64,000 nt of DNA, from NCBI GenBank assembly GCA_021018995.1, contig CM037587.1:61664104-61728103 (forward strand), in the 5' to 3' direction. Positions 1-12,485 of this stretch are shown piece by piece. A program made the translations under genes and the position numbers. Position 1 is the stretch's first letter, and each line of letters starts with the position of its first letter. The DNA is from Chloranthus sessilifolius. Taxonomy: Eukaryota > Streptophyta > Magnoliopsida > Chloranthales > Chloranthaceae. The notes under the pieces are model-generated. The model had not been told where the DNA came from and did no database searches. It saw only the letters and a list, made by a program, of their open reading frames with translations.

Positions 1-1745
1 CAATGTGCACTAGACTGGACACACAGCACCAGCAAGAGTTTGAGTACTAGCTTTAGGTCTAACTGCTCACTACTTTAAAAAGACAGCAATGATCCAGCCA
101 CAAGCCTACAATCTCTACAACCAGATCAGATCTGTCATCTAATGGTGGGTCTATACAAATATAGGGGAGTCTGTCTCTACACAATCTCTCACAGGGGTAC
201 AAGCACAAGTTCAGAGAAGAAGAATTTGTCTTAGATCTGTGGATTGGCCTCACCCTAGGGCTATAACCTGTCCACTTAAATGGCCACAGACTATCCACAG
301 AGGCTATCCTTTTCACAGAGGTCTAAGACAGAACAAGTAGATTACTGCCACCACCATGTTCACAAGGCTACCAGCTCAAGCTCCCATGGGGATTCAAATT
401 TAGTGGATCCTGTGGTGGGACATAAGCCTGTAATGTGCCTAACCTAGATACACAGGTCACTTGGATCTAAATAAATCCTTAAAAACAATCCTCCATTGCT
501 TACAATACAACTTAGCAATGGAGGATCTCCAAGCAGCAGCCTTGTACAGAACAACCCTCAAACATCAATCCCATACATGTATATGATCCGATTATAAAAC
601 ACCATTAAAACTGTTCCAAATAAACTTACAAAGGCATAGCCAACAAGTGCTGGACTATAGAGAGAAGAAAAAGGAAAAGAAGCTGCCTTAACCCTAACCT
701 TAGCCTACTGGAACTATACAGTCGATTCAAGAAGAACAGCCTCCCTCAACCTAAGCTAGGCTTAGGCTTATATAGCAGTCGGCTGTGTGAGTATTAGGGT
801 TAGGAAAATCCTAATTTTAATGTTACAAATGTGGCCCATTGCTGTTCCTTAGATGCCTTGGGGCGTGTGCAAAGAGATTGGAGCATTAGAGTGCATGCCC
901 TTATTCTGAAAGTTCTCAGACTGCCCCTATGGAAGTGGGGGAAAGTTAAGATCTCGAGCCTCGCTAGGTAGCATGGATTTCCAGATCTTGTCGCGTGATA
1001 GAGTTGGTGTCACGAGATTGAATTGACTTGAAGCTCTTGCAGTTGTGAGATAGATGGTTTGGTCATCGCGGGATTGCTCCGATCGTCGCGGGATTGCGCT
1101 TTCTATTTGAATGGCGTGGGAATTGTGCATCGTTCATTCCTTGGTGAATCTCACGGGGATCCTCACGAAGAAGCAATGTGCATAGGCCTCTGGATTGTGC
1201 GAGCAGTTCCCTGAAGATCTGCATCTCGCGGCCACTGTGCGACAGCTGGGAGCAGGAATGCCTAGAGCTCTCTCTCCTCAATGAATTGCGCGAAGATTAA
1301 ATGCTCCTCTCTGAGCTGCATGAGGCTGCGCAAAACTGCGTGAGAGCTTCCAACTAAGCCTCATGATAACTACGTGAAGTCTACTTTTTAATCCTTCATC
1401 AATCAATGAGAAGCAGTTCAAGCTTGTTGTGTTTCGTAAAAACGTGACAATCGAAGCATTATTTCTGATTCAATTGAACCATGCGACATCTATGCAAGGC
1501 TCACTTCTTGACTTGTTGCTGCTGTGTTGTGCCTATGCTGCAGCCAATTCTCTGTCTGGGTCCAACTTCCTTTCTTCTGAGGAACTTCCGGGGTAAAAGT
1601 AAGCTTCTTGGCATGGTTAGGGCCATATCTGTAGCTGCTGCTTATTACCTACAAACTGGACTTAACACACATTTATTAAATGACTAAGGGTCTAACAGAG
1701 ATTAAGTTAAGGGGTGAAAAGTGGTACTTTTTAGGTCTTAACACC
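1..1745 (-). mobile_element. Athila-type LTR, family A (truncated by window start)
   Basis: This stretch aligns by eye with the last roughly 1.8 kb of the LTR at 21144-23609, including the shared hairpin at 261-295, a TATA-like TATATA near 770 and the end block ggtgaaaagtggtactttt...cttaacac. The LTR reads on the minus strand: the polypurine-side end is at about 1745 and the other end lies outside the window. It is clearly more diverged from the two LTRs of element A than those are from each other, so it is an older insertion. Between 950 and 1300 it carries degenerate copies of a CGCGGGATTG-like motif, the counterpart of the TCGCGAGG array of element A. No polypurine tract follows at 1746; the sequence passes straight into a reading frame, so this is a solo or 3' LTR inside that ORF. 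Confidence 0.8.
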
Positions 1746-2517
1746 TACCTCCAAGGCCAAGGTCTCGGCATCAAAACACCCTATGGATGACCCACCACCA
1801 CCACCCCCGAAAGAACAACCCTCGGAGTGGTGGGAAGCCAACTTCTTTGAACCCGAATGGTCATTCGAAGGGAGTCTTTTTAATGACCAACCCCCCACTA
1901 TGTGTGTGAGAAATTACATTGAGAAAGCTCTCCTACAAACCCTCCTTCAACCATTTTACGACCACTATTATCCCCGACTGGTCATATTATTCTACCAGAA
2001 TTTTCATGTTCATGCGAAAGAACAAAAGCTTTGCACGAAAATTGACAGGCACAGTTTTGAGTTCGATGTTGATCACATCGCCATGGCGATGTGAGCCTCT
2101 ACCAAATTTCTTCAGGTCGAGGGTTTAGCACCACCCATCGGTGAGGTACCATTCCATGATATTGTTGCAAATTTGATCGAGGGTGAGCAAGGAACTGGTC
2201 AGTCAATTAGGAGGGCACACCTACCTCCTGATATCATGATATTGGATGTGATATTCTGAGCTAACTTTTACCTTGTTGGGCATGACTGTGAAAGAAGGGG
2301 AAAAATTCAGCAAGCGTTGTATTCTGCATTTGGTAGCCACTAGTTTAATGCCCCAACTATAGTGTATGAGGGGATCCAAAATTGCAGCAAACAAATGCTT
2401 CCAACCAAAAAGAGGTCGTCAAAAGCCATACCCTATGCCCGCCTCATAACTTTGATGATAGAACAGTATGACCACCCTGATAACGAATTTGAGATCTCCT
2501 CTGATGAAGTGCACTGA
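1746..2517 (+). pseudogene. Decayed plant transposon-associated (post-pol, Athila ORF-type) protein
   Basis: One reading frame can be followed from the LTR junction to 2517, interrupted by stops at 2092 (TGA), 2257 (TGA) and 2341 (TAG). It has a proline-rich start (DDPPPPPPKEQPSEWW), then YPRLVILFYQNF, the hallmark of the family annotated as putative plant transposon protein or Athila ORF-1-like, and later NAPTIVYEGIQ. The same family occurs at 45518-46482, where the matching block is YPRLVKLWYQNL. The biochemical role is unknown; such ORFs sit after pol in Athila-like elements and are sometimes called env-like. The first two internal stops are what TGG-to-TGA change would give. The N-terminus is lost to the LTR insertion at 1745. 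Glutamine- and proline-rich remains continue out of frame to about 2900. Confidence 0.6.
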
Positions 2518-3249
2518 TGGACAACATTAAGCAATATAATTTAGACGATTGGAGCTTAAGCTATAAGAGCTTGAAGAAGAGTTTGATTGCGAGATACCAC
2601 CAACAGGTAGCATAGGGTGTCCAAGCGCAGCAATAGTAACCACCTCCGGCTCAGCAAGCCCCTAATCTGCCCGAACAGCCACCGGAGTCAGCGTGAAGAC
2701 ATTCTTACGTTGTCAAAATTCATCCGACTGGCAAAAATCCCACACCAGCAAACTCTTAGCCAACTACCTACACTACGTCAGGATAACCAATCGATACATC
2801 TATGACTTGATTACCAAGATCGGATCCTTGCGCACCTTATGGAAAAGGCGTACCCGACCAGCACACCTTACACTCCGAGGTTTGCAGGGGAAACTTTAGG
2901 TTCAGGAGTTGCACCCTTCACCTCGAGACCTACGTGCAGTGAGGATCCAACCACTGATTCGCCGGGTGAGCAACCGGGTCACTGACTATCCGAGGAAAAA
3001 AAAGGTGTAATCAGTCTAATTCCTTTCGTATAACTGTTACATAAAATATAATCGACGATGCTTCCTGAAATTCTATATACAAATTACTTATCGTAAATTA
3101 TTTGAATTGCACTCCTATAGTTCTTTAAACAAAATTACACCTATCTTTCTTAAAAAGTTCTGATGGTAATTCTCGACAGAGTATTGATTAACACAGATTC
3201 TCCTTGATTGACTGACAATGAAGAGGATAGATAGTAGTGTTCACACAAG
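2518..3249. other. Non-coding remnant downstream of the post-pol pseudogene
   Basis: The first 380 bases keep out-of-frame Gln/Pro-rich coding character, probably the decayed C-terminus of the preceding gene. From about 3000 the sequence is AT-rich with no recognisable domain. Confidence 0.35.
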
Positions 3250-3558
3250 AGATTTTGTATACCTTTGTAATGCTTTAAATAGTTCAACGACTGGTTTAAA
3301 TTCCTAGTTTAGCAGAGATTTTATATACCTTTGCAATGCTTTAAATAGTTCAACGACTGGTTTAAATTCCTAGTTTAGCAAAGATTTTGTATACCTTTTC
3401 AATGTTTAAATAGTTCAACGACTGGATTAAATTCTTAGTTTAGCAGAGATTTTGTATACCTTTGCAATGCTTTAAATAGTTCAACGACTGGTTAACTTCT
3501 TAGTTTACCTGAGATTTTGTATACCTTTGCAATGCCTTAAATGGTTTAACAACTATTA
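3250..3558 (+). repeat. Five tandem copies of a ~65-bp unit
   Basis: Each unit begins gagattttgtatacctttg and contains tttaaatagttcaacgactgg. The copies start near 3250, 3316, 3382, 3447 and 3512. The first two are nearly identical; the last is the most diverged and loses its end. The array lies about 160 bp upstream of the polypurine tract and LTR start at 3721, so it is most likely part of the 3' untranslated region of that element. Confidence 0.85.
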
Positions 3559-3679
3559 CATACCACTACACATATTTACACCGATTATACACTTTAGGAT
3601 ATTATTGTTAAGAATGACAAGCCATAGATTACCAACTAGGATACTACCTGACTACATGCTTCCCACAATGAATAGCCCT

Positions 3680-3720
3680 CCTTAATTTTTTAGGACGAAA
3701 ATTTTCTTAAGGAGGGGCGA
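3680..3720 (+). promoter_or_regulatory. Polypurine tract before the chromovirus-like LTR
   Basis: The block tttaggacgaaaattttc, then ttaaggaggggcga, directly before TGTAATATCCCGAG matches the usual 3' end of plant chromoviruses, where a GGACGAAA...AAGGAGGG purine tract primes plus-strand DNA at the 3' LTR. The bases ccctccttaa upstream and ttaaggaggg at the tract can pair with each other, so the priming site may sit in a hairpin. Confidence 0.6.
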
Positions 3721-6490
3721 TGTAATATCCCGAGATCTCTAAACCCAGTGTGTCATGTTGATACTCAACTTCGGTGGTGGGGTACTCCGTGCGCTACATA
3801 CTATGAGCAATTTTATTTACTGGTCCAAATGGAAGTCAAAGGTACGTCTACTGATAGAACACACACGTGTTCTTGCATCGGCCATACACCAGATATAACC
3901 TTGTATAGAAGCCATCAGGCATTGGATCCGATTTAGACGAGATCTCACAATAACTACCCTTAGACCTCAGAAGCCCAGGCCAATACCGGAGTCTGAATTG
4001 CAACCAACACGAAACCATCACTTAATGCCATACACAACACTTGAGTGTATGGGCCACACTCTGAAACAACGACCCTTAGAAGAAATGTCATTTTTATTGT
4101 ATTGGACCTAAAACACTTAAGACCCATTAGACAACCAATCAAGTAAGGCCCATTAGTGGAGAGCCATGGGATGGCCCGTACACCACCCTTGAGTGTACAA
4201 GCTACACTCCAAATCAAGACCTTGACCTATAAAGAAAATTTTTGTGCACATAAGAGCCATGCATTGTCGTTGAAAACAAGGGAGAGAGAAAGAGAGAAGA
4301 GAACTAGTTCATTCTTAGCTCTTAAGACCCACCTGTTGGAACCTGTCCTAACCGTTGAAATATAGCAAGACTTTAGCTAGATCGATCGCTGCGAATTTGT
4401 TGAGAGTGGTGATCAAAACGTCAGACGTACACTAATCTTCACACTAAATACTTTCAATGCCGATCGTACAAACTACATGTAAAAAGGTGCCTACCGCGTC
4501 GCGATCGTGTGAATCATAAACTCTAGTAGTTAGAACCAGAAATTGTCATTGGCATAATCACATACAACGAGTTTGATGATCGAACACGGAAGAAATGATA
4601 ATTTCTGATAATTGATAGCCGAAAACATTGCATGTAGGGAAAAATGAAGGCAAAATTATTACCCAAATGAAAAATGGGTGTGGCTTGTCTGATCAAAGTA
4701 TGAACCTTGATCACATGAAAAGGATTCAAGGGAGAATTTGGGAGTTTTTGGTGTGAAGAAGATGAGAAAATGAAGCATGAATGATCATACTCGCCCAAGC
4801 TAAGCATGAACTAGCCAGGCGAGCTAGCAGTTGGGGCTTAGAGATAAAAGGAGTAAAGAACTCACTCGAGCGAGTTCTTTAGGCAAAATAGTTCGGGCAT
4901 AATTCACCCGGGTGATAGGTAATGCAGAAGGGTTAGCGTGGGCAGCACTCAAACTCGTCGGGGTGAATGGCCTTTAAGGCGTGGGGCTTAAGTGCTTTAG
5001 TGAGCTCGCCCGGGCGAGTTTCACAATTTTTCTCGGGTGAAAGCCGCCCAGGCGACTTTAAGTGCCACGTTAAAATTTAAAGGGGAGACATCGAGTGACC
5101 TCCTAGCTTAGCTAGGGCGAGTTAGGGTGCCTACGTGCCCTTTTTTCCTTGACTTAAGAGTTGTTTTCGGCGCCTTGACTTAGGAGAAACCTTGTGTGCA
5201 TAGTGGCTCTTTACACGTCGTTTGACTCGGAGCATGCACTGATCTAGGTTAACACGCGAGGTAGCCAATAGATTTCCATGAGACGTCCTTGCATTCGATC
5301 ACGTGTATTGTCGACTTTGAGGTAGGGAATATACCCTGCTTGATTATTGTTTCCTCGCATTCATGCCATTGATGCTAGGATTAAAAGTACTATATTTTTC
5401 CAAACTTCAACATGAGATTTTGATATAGTTTTGAGAATTATAATTGATACACATACATGATTTATACGCTTCTGTGTAATGCATCTTGTTACATCTTGTG
5501 TTCACTTTGATGATATCCGATTGTTTTTACGTTCCTTGTGCAATTATTAACTGCTTTGTATATGTGTTTGACATCGCACCTTTGCTATGACTTTTGTTTG
5601 TTCTGATTCAAGTGATTCTGTTAACGTAGATCAGGGGCTTAGATTCTCGAGTTAAGTGACCCTGTTAACATAGCTCAGGGGCTTGACTGCTCGGCTTAAG
5701 CGACCATGTTAACCTAGCTCAGGGGATTGATCCTTTTGATTTCACTTGGTCCTAGTATACACACTCATGTTATTCGCTCGATATGTACTCATGTTCTAAT
5801 ATGATCTTCTGATTTACTACTCATTGTTATGCATATTTTACATTTTAATGATAGGCCATGTTTGATACGTTAAATAAGTGCTATGTTTTTGAAACCCAAG
5901 TCATGTGATAAGCACGACTTGATTTATTTTCCTTTGTTTATATGCAACATGACCATGAATGAGAATGATAAAAGATGGTTGAGCACTGTGTTTTCCTTAC
6001 CAAGCTTAGATTATAGCTCACCCCTCGACTATACATCACAGCTGTAGGGGAAGATTTGATGGGATCCTGAGGAAGCCGAAGACCCTGATTATAGTCCTGA
6101 TGATGAAGAGGATCTGCCAGAAGAACACTTTCCTTAGTGGCCTAGAGGAAAGTATAGTTATTTTTGGCCTTTGTAAACTATATGGTAAAAATACTCGTTA
6201 AATACTTGTCTTTTGTGTTTTTCTCTCCACTGTTTAGATGAAGGTCGGCCTTCACCGGTGGATTGATAGCTTTTATATACGTGTGAATGAACATCTTGTA
6301 GGTTTATTTTGCTATATTGTTTATGCCACAGTTCTAATATGCTTCCGCATTGTGCACTTAGATTTTACCTCATGGATGCTTACCATTAACTGATGGCCTG
6401 ATCTTTCCTAGTGTTGATGTGAGGAAAGATCAAGTTGTCAGGAAGACTAGTTGAACATATCGATACCATAGCATCACTGTAATTCAGATC
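3721..6490 (+). mobile_element. Chromovirus-like Ty3/gypsy LTR (probable 3' LTR)
   Basis: It starts TGTAATATCCCGAG immediately after a purine tract, as Tekay/Del-type chromovirus LTRs do. A TATA-like TATAAAG lies at about 4229. Between 4790 and 5130 there is a cluster of near-palindromic motifs related to CTCGCCCGGGCGAG, and 5611-5742 is a 3 x 44 bp tandem repeat. No gag or pol belonging to it is seen. The right end is not sharply defined; Tat coding sequence is recognisable from about 6500. It could be a 3' LTR or a solo LTR; lineage assignment rests only on the LTR start and purine tract. Confidence 0.5.
5611..5742 (+). repeat. Three tandem copies of a 44-bp unit
   Basis: The unit reads agtgaYYctgttaac..ag, then tcaggggctt, ending in ..ctcg.gtta. 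Copies start at 5611, 5655 and 5699 inside the chromovirus-like LTR. Each copy differs by a few substitutions. Confidence 0.8.
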
Positions 6491-6499
6491 ATGCACAAT

Positions 6500-6967
6500 C
6501 TGATGGTGCGGGTTTGAGGTATGGAAGCCCGAGTTGTCTCAAACAAAGAGTGCAGCAGGCCCTGACCTTGCCCACCTGTACGACATAAACCCAACCGTGA
6601 CCAAAGGTTGGGACCTGATGTATCACCTAGGATGCGTCCCCCATACAGGACTTGGCAAGAATTGGCAAGGACGCATAGGGTTGGTCTGCCCGAAGAAAGT
6701 TTGCAAGCTTACGAGATTAGGCTACCCATCAGGCAGCAAGCAAGTCGACATCCTACCAACCTCACCAAAGTGGTCACTCTACAACATTTTGTCTATGGAA
6801 CCACCGAGAAGGCCGATGTCCCAAGGAGAAAGGAAGCATCCTTCACCAAACCGCTGGCAACGGAGATTGAGCAGATGGCCAAAGCCTTCGCTGACCTGAC
6901 AAACTTGAATCAAGACGACGATGATACAGATAGACCACTCGAACGAGTTGGACCCTTTGTCGAGCAA
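6500..6967 (+). pseudogene. Tat element B: G-patch region, 5' part
   Basis: Translation gives VWKPELSQTK, then W..MYHLGCVP and TGLGKNWQGRIG, then RLGYPSGS. This is the G-patch-like segment (M..LGY.PGTGLGK..QG) found after the protease in Tat, Ogre and Retand elements. A frameshift near 6780 moves the reading into a second frame ending ADLTNLNQDDDDTDR. The last codon, CAA at 6965-6967, is part of the target-site duplication of the LTR inserted at 6968; coding resumes at 9196. The region upstream, including gag, is missing. Confidence 0.6.
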
Positions 6968-9190
6968 TGAAAAATACTATTTTTCACCTCCTAACCTGAC
7001 CTTTGATGAACCTTTGAGTTGACTAATAATATGTTTTGAGTGTATTTGGTAGATAAACAATGAATTGCAGTCTTAGTGCAAGCATCCATCTAAAAAGGCC
7101 AAAGAAGAGATTTATTGCCTCATCATGTGCTCATGCAGCCCAATAAGTTCAGCCATCAAGCAGTTCACAAAGCCTCAGAGCTCCATGGAAATGACATGTG
7201 TCCACATGGGCACACATGGGAGCAAGATAAGCTGCATTCAATGAAGGTTGAACCCCTCAAGAGGTGTTGAGTGTTAGATAAATGAAGAACAATAACCCAG
7301 AATTGGGTGCCAGCTGTGGAGCAAAGGATATAACCTATCGAGAGGTCATATCAAGCTGTCGAGAGGTTCTAGTGTGAGAAAACAACTTGTCAAGAGGTTG
7401 GGGTGTGCAAATACCAAGCTGTCGAGAGGTTTTGAAGGTGTATTTCAAGCGGTCAATAGGTACTGAGGTGGAAAAGTGAAGATCTCGAGAGGTTGGTAGA
7501 ACCTATCGAGAGGATAAAGCTACAGTAGACGAACTTGTCGAACAACTGACGGCTACCTGTCAAAGAAGTACCTAAAGATGTAGGGGAGCTCTAGAGGATC
7601 CACCTACATATCGATTGGTTCCCCAGAACCTAACGAGCAGTCAACACCATCCTGTCTAAGACTTACCTAAAGCTATGTTCATTGGTGCGAGGTTGAGGCA
7701 ACCTGTCGAGAAGCAAAATAGATCCTATCGAAAGCTCAATTGGAGCCTTATAAGGAGTCAACAGGTTGAATTATAACCTATCGAGAGGATGAGTGGACTT
7801 CAGACAGAAGCTAAGATTTAGCTCTAATCCTGTCGAACAGTTTTCAGAACCCGGTCGAGAAGTCACAGATCCTGTCGAAAGCCTGCACCAACTTGTCTAT
7901 GTGAACACAAAGAGGACTCAGAACCTGTCGAGAGGTTCCCTGAACCTCTCGACATGCAAATTTGGAACTTCTTCGTTCCATTCTCAGCTGTTTCTTACTT
8001 CAGTACTTTGTGCACACACTCCAAGGCACTTCAACAACCCTTGGGGGTATTTTGGGAACATAAATGGGTGCAAATGGAAACCTCCTAGCCCCTCACATAT
8101 ACTTGTCCAGTTTGGACCAATGGGTAAAGAGCTTCTAGAAGAGAAATCAGCCACATCAATAACTGAGAATAACTGAAATACTCCCTTGAGCTCTGATTGG
8201 CTGAAACAGATCTGAGGATAGAGGGGAAGAGTAGAAAAGCCTGAAAAATTTACAGAGATAGTATCCAAAAATTGAGAGAGCTCAGAGCCAAATCTGAATT
8301 CTAAAAAATTCCTTCCCTATTTCTTCTTCCCCATTCACTCTTTAGACCAACCATGGTTGGCTAAACCCCATTCGTAGCTAGGGTGAGGTTGAGAGCTGTC
8401 AATTGAGAGGTTCAAAACCTTGTAGAGGATTAGATGTTGCACAGATTGCAGATCTGAGAACAATTAGACTGTAAGTTGTATTAATTCAGTAATTATTGAA
8501 TGTGAAGTTGATTTTGATCTATGAATCTTTTGTTTGCATCTGATTTCCCTAGATTAAATCCCCCTATGGATGCTTGAGCTTGTATCCTTACATCAATAAC
8601 ATCTGCAATAGTTTACTTGTTCTAATTAAGATCCTTGAATTAGAGGAATATCTGGGATGATCTGTGACCATTCAAGTGGAAAAATCATAACCTTAGGATT
8701 ACTCCAAATTCTCTGGTCTAGATTAGATTCTTATACCTTGCATCTGAGCTTATAGCCAGATGAATGATTGTTGCAAATCAGTTCTATGCATTGCCTTTGA
8801 ACCAATTGATTTTTAGTAAAGACCAAAATCCCTAGCTGCTACTCTCCACCTTTTGGTTTTAATCCTTTTCTTCATTTCCTTAAATCTGAGTTTTCATCAA
8901 TTCTGGATGATTTGCATTTAGTTTTTGTAATTTTTAGTAAAGTGACAAACCCTGAGACTTCTCCTCTTTCCTTTTCTTGCATTAGTTTTAGATGGAGTGC
9001 CAAATTTGGTTTAGATTTAGAGATTTACCCTATTTTAAAGCACATTTCCCTTTGGACATACCCTGACTTACCGCTTCAAGCTTGCTACAGCAGCCCTAGT
9101 TCTTGCAGGACTGATTGCTTACCTTGATACCATTTTGCTATACTTTATCCTTTTAATCTGTTATTTTAACCCTTTAATAATTGTAAGGTA
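6968..9190 (+). mobile_element. Solo Athila-type LTR C nested in Tat element B
   Basis: The 2223-bp sequence begins TGAAAAATACTATTTTTCACC, the typical start of these LTRs, and ends ...GTAAGGTA. It is flanked by the same five bases, agcaa, at 6963-6967 and 9191-9195, the size expected of a Ty3/gypsy target duplication. No primer-binding site, gag or pol is present. Positions 7330-7950 carry about 17 copies of a CCTRTCGAGAGGTT motif. The second half carries the shared hairpins at 8655-8690 and 8741-8762 and a ttgctacagcagcccta..cttgcagg block common to the Athila LTRs here. No clear TATA box survives, and the terminal CA has become TA. Confidence 0.75.
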
Positions 9191-9195
9191 AGCAA

Positions 9196-10350
9196 CACAA
9201 CACCCTTATTCAAGAGAGAGGAATCCTCTGCTATAGAAAGAAGAGCCTCTGGGACCTGAGCTGCACATAGACGACTGGGAGTCAACTGATAAGGAAGACT
9301 TCCCTATCGCCGCTATCGAGATTGAAGAAGAACTAGAGTTTGACACCCCTCAATCCCCACAAGCACCTCAGCTGCAGATATTCTGGAAATCGTCAGAAGT
9401 AGAATGGCAACCACCACCGAGTGACGACGAAGATTTTTAGATAGACCTCCCCCCCTCCGCACTTGAGTTGATTGATAAAGGCCTCCAAAGGTTATCAGAT
9501 AGGGAAGACGAGTCTGACTCTTATAATGGCAACCCCGACCTCAATCCTAAAGGATGGGAATGCCCCTGGGGATATCCCTGCATCTCCAAACCATATCAAC
9601 CTCGTTGTCAAGCGTGCATATTCACTCTATCATACAATGAAGTCCAAGGGAGAGAATCATTAGTTGAGCCCACCCAAAGAAGACAAGCTTTAGTAAGAAG
9701 AACATCTCCAGCCCAGTTTTGAGGACGAGAGCTCACATTACTACAACCTCCAAACTCTCTTCAAAGGCAAAGCGATTAACATGATAGAAGGAGCCAAAAC
9801 ATCGACCGGACCACCACCTTCATCACTCCTCCAGAAGATCCTGCTCGACGAGGGCTAAAAAAAAAATGCCAAATTCAAAACAAGTCCACATCATCCGAAG
9901 ACTCGCACGAACAACTCCAGCAGCTGTCACACTTCCCCAACTAGGAGAAGCGTCCTCGTCGATTCCTCTCCAGGAAGTCGACCCTATACCATACTTATTA
10001 TCAAAAATACAAAAATTCAAAAATTCAAAAGCCCCTAAAAATATAGAAATAGAAAGCTCAAAAAAATTAGAAAACCTTAGAAAAGAGAAGGTGCCCATAA
10101 TCCAAGACCCATTTAGTGACCAACAATGAGACTCTTCTTTTTAGGCTACAAGTAGCGGTTACGTCGACGAAGCCAAGGAAACACCAACTGTTATACTCGC
10201 ACAAAGACGCGCTACCACCTTTGACGCCGTAGAGTCGCACCTCCAGCCCGCTCGACGCAACCCTACTACTCTCCCCTCATGAAAGTGTAGATCATCCCAA
10301 CGTGACAACAAGCCAGTCATCATACCTGACGAGATCCTTTGCGATTTTGA
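9196..10350 (+). pseudogene. Tat element B: degenerate linker between G-patch and reverse transcriptase
   Basis: Directly after the duplicated agcaa, an acidic frame is readable (PELHIDDWESTDKEDF, then IEIEEELEFDTP), ending at a TAG near 9438. Short frames continue: one from 9468 with DREDESDSYNGNPDL, another at 9866-10129 rich in Lys and Pro. Such poorly conserved acidic or basic spacers lie between protease/G-patch and RT in Tat polyproteins. No catalytic motif is visible here. An A-rich patch around 10010-10070 may be a small expansion. Confidence 0.4.
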
Positions 10351-12485
10351 GAGGAGAATGAATAGCCTCGACCTACACCTCACTAAGGATGTCATAATTA
10401 TCAATTGTACCGATGAAGGGTTACCTCTCACAAAACTAACCTCCCAGTGTAGTGATTTGGTAATTTATGAGCTTATATATGACAATGAAGAAGGACAAGC
10501 CGCTGAGGAGACACAGGACTTCCAACGGGTCATCAAACGCTTCGACGAGCAGAATCAAGCCACCGTGGAGACCACAGAGGAAATCAATTTTGGCACCAAG
10601 GATAAGCCTAAGAAGCTACTGATCAGTGCAACGCTTAGCCCTAAGGAACGACAACAGATTACCCATGTCCTTCAAGACCACCTCAGCGCTTTTGCATGGT
10701 CCTACGAAGACATGTCGGGTATGGACCAATGTTTTTATAACATTGTCTGGTCTTGAAACCTGATGCGAAACCCATCAAGCAAAAACTTAGAAGAATGCAC
10801 CCACAGGTAATGCTATAAGTCAAAGAGGAAGTCGAAAATCTACACAAGGAAAAATTTATTTGAGTTGTCCTCTATCCCAAGTGGGTCACAAATATAGTAC
10901 CTATCACCCAAAAAGACGGTAGAGTACAGGTGTGCATTGACTTCGAAAATCTCAACCACACATGCCCAAAAGATGACTTCCCACTCCAACAAATCGACGC
11001 TCTGGTCGATAACATTGTCGGACATGAGATGTTATCCTTCATGGATGGTTTCTCCTGATACAACCAAATTAGATTAGCATAATTAGATCAAGAGAAGACT
11101 TCCTTCACTATGCCATGGGGTACTTACTGTTACGTCATCATGCCTTTCAAGCTCAAGAATGTAGGAGTCATGTATCAATGCACCATGATGGCTATCTTTC
11201 ATGACATGATGCACAACTTGTAGAAGTCTACATTGACAATATACTGGTGAAGTCCCAAACGTGAGTGGGATATGCTGAAGCCCTCTGACTTGTACAACAA
11301 CAATCTAAAAAGTATCAACTGAAGATGAATCTGAAGAAATGCTTGTTCAGAGTAACCTCCAGAAAACTACTAGGATTTGTAGTCAGCAAGCAAGGAATCG
11401 AAGTCGATCTAGTCAAAGCCAAAGTCATTCTCGAGATGCCACCTCCTAGCAACATTAAGGAGCTATGAGGTCTGATAGGAAGACTGCAATTCATTAGGAG
11501 GTTTATCTCTCAACACTCAGACCGATGCAACCCTTTCTACATACTACTTAAAGGAGGAGCTGAGTACATATGGCACGGCCAGTGCTAGAAAGCCTTTGAC
11601 AACATCAAGAAGTACCTCCTCAACCCTCCGATACTATCATCGCCAATTCTCAAAATACCCCTAAACTTCTACGTCTCAGCCAATGAGAAGGCGATGGGAG
11701 TAATTCTGGGACAACATGATAAAGATGGAAAGAATGAGAAGGACATCTACTACCTCAGCAGGACGATGGTCGAGTATGAATAGAAGTACACTGCAATGGA
11801 GAAGACTTATCTGACACTACTGTGGGTTTCAACGAAACTATGGCACTACTTCGGAGCACACAAGATAATGGTATTAGCACACATGGACCCTTGGAAGTAC
11901 ATCTTCGAGAAGCCCACTACATTTAAAACAATCACTCGTTGGCATATACTACTACAAGAGTTCGACATCACCTATGTCACACAGAAGTTGATCAAAGGGC
12001 AGGCGATCATTGATTACCTCACAAATCTTCCACTCCCGGGCAGCGACCCAGTACAAAAAGACTTCTCCGATGATGACTTACTCGCGATTCACAATGAAGA
12101 GCTCGACAAGTTCTCATGGACCTTATTATTCGACGGAGCTCTTAATCACAGAGGGAAAGGCATCGAAATAGTCTTACTAAGCCCAAAAGGAGTTATTATA
12201 CCGAAAACCTTTCAACTCGACTTCCCAGTCACCAATAATGTCACGGAATATGAAGCCTTCATTATTGGACTACGAGCAACACTCCAACTAGGTGTCAAAT
12301 AGTTGAAGATAATTGACGACTCCAAGCTGGTGATATCACAAGTCATTAGAGAGTTAAAGACCAAAGAGAGAAGACTGATAGCATACATAGAAACAGCTCA
12401 GTTCCTGATAAAGAAGCTCAAGAGGATAGCCTTTATACATATCTCGAGATTAGAGAACGAGCTAGCAGACTCCTCTCTATGCTAG
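10351..12485 (+). pseudogene. Tat element B: reverse transcriptase, RNase H and second RNase H
   Basis: The N-terminal part reads INFGTKDKPKKLLI, then LSPKERQQITHVL and FAWSYEDMSGMD, the signature lead-in of Tat RT. RT follows with VCIDFENLNHTCPKDDFPL and SFMDGFS. The catalytic box at 11229-11240 is YIDN instead of YVDD, so the second metal-binding Asp is lost. The usual RNase H is recognisable at about 11660-12000. A second RNase H (archaeal type, characteristic of the Tat lineage) lies at 12100-12480: FDGALN, TNNVTEYEA, DDSKLV and NELADSS supply its four acidic residues. Stops interrupt the frame at about 10756, 10861, 11056, 11080, 11222 and 12301, so no active polyprotein can be made. Confidence 0.85.

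Noticed and set aside
950-1300. Possible CRISPR-like array from repeated short motifs in LTRs
   Set aside because: The repeats are 8-14 bp, unevenly spaced and degenerate, in a plant retrotransposon LTR.
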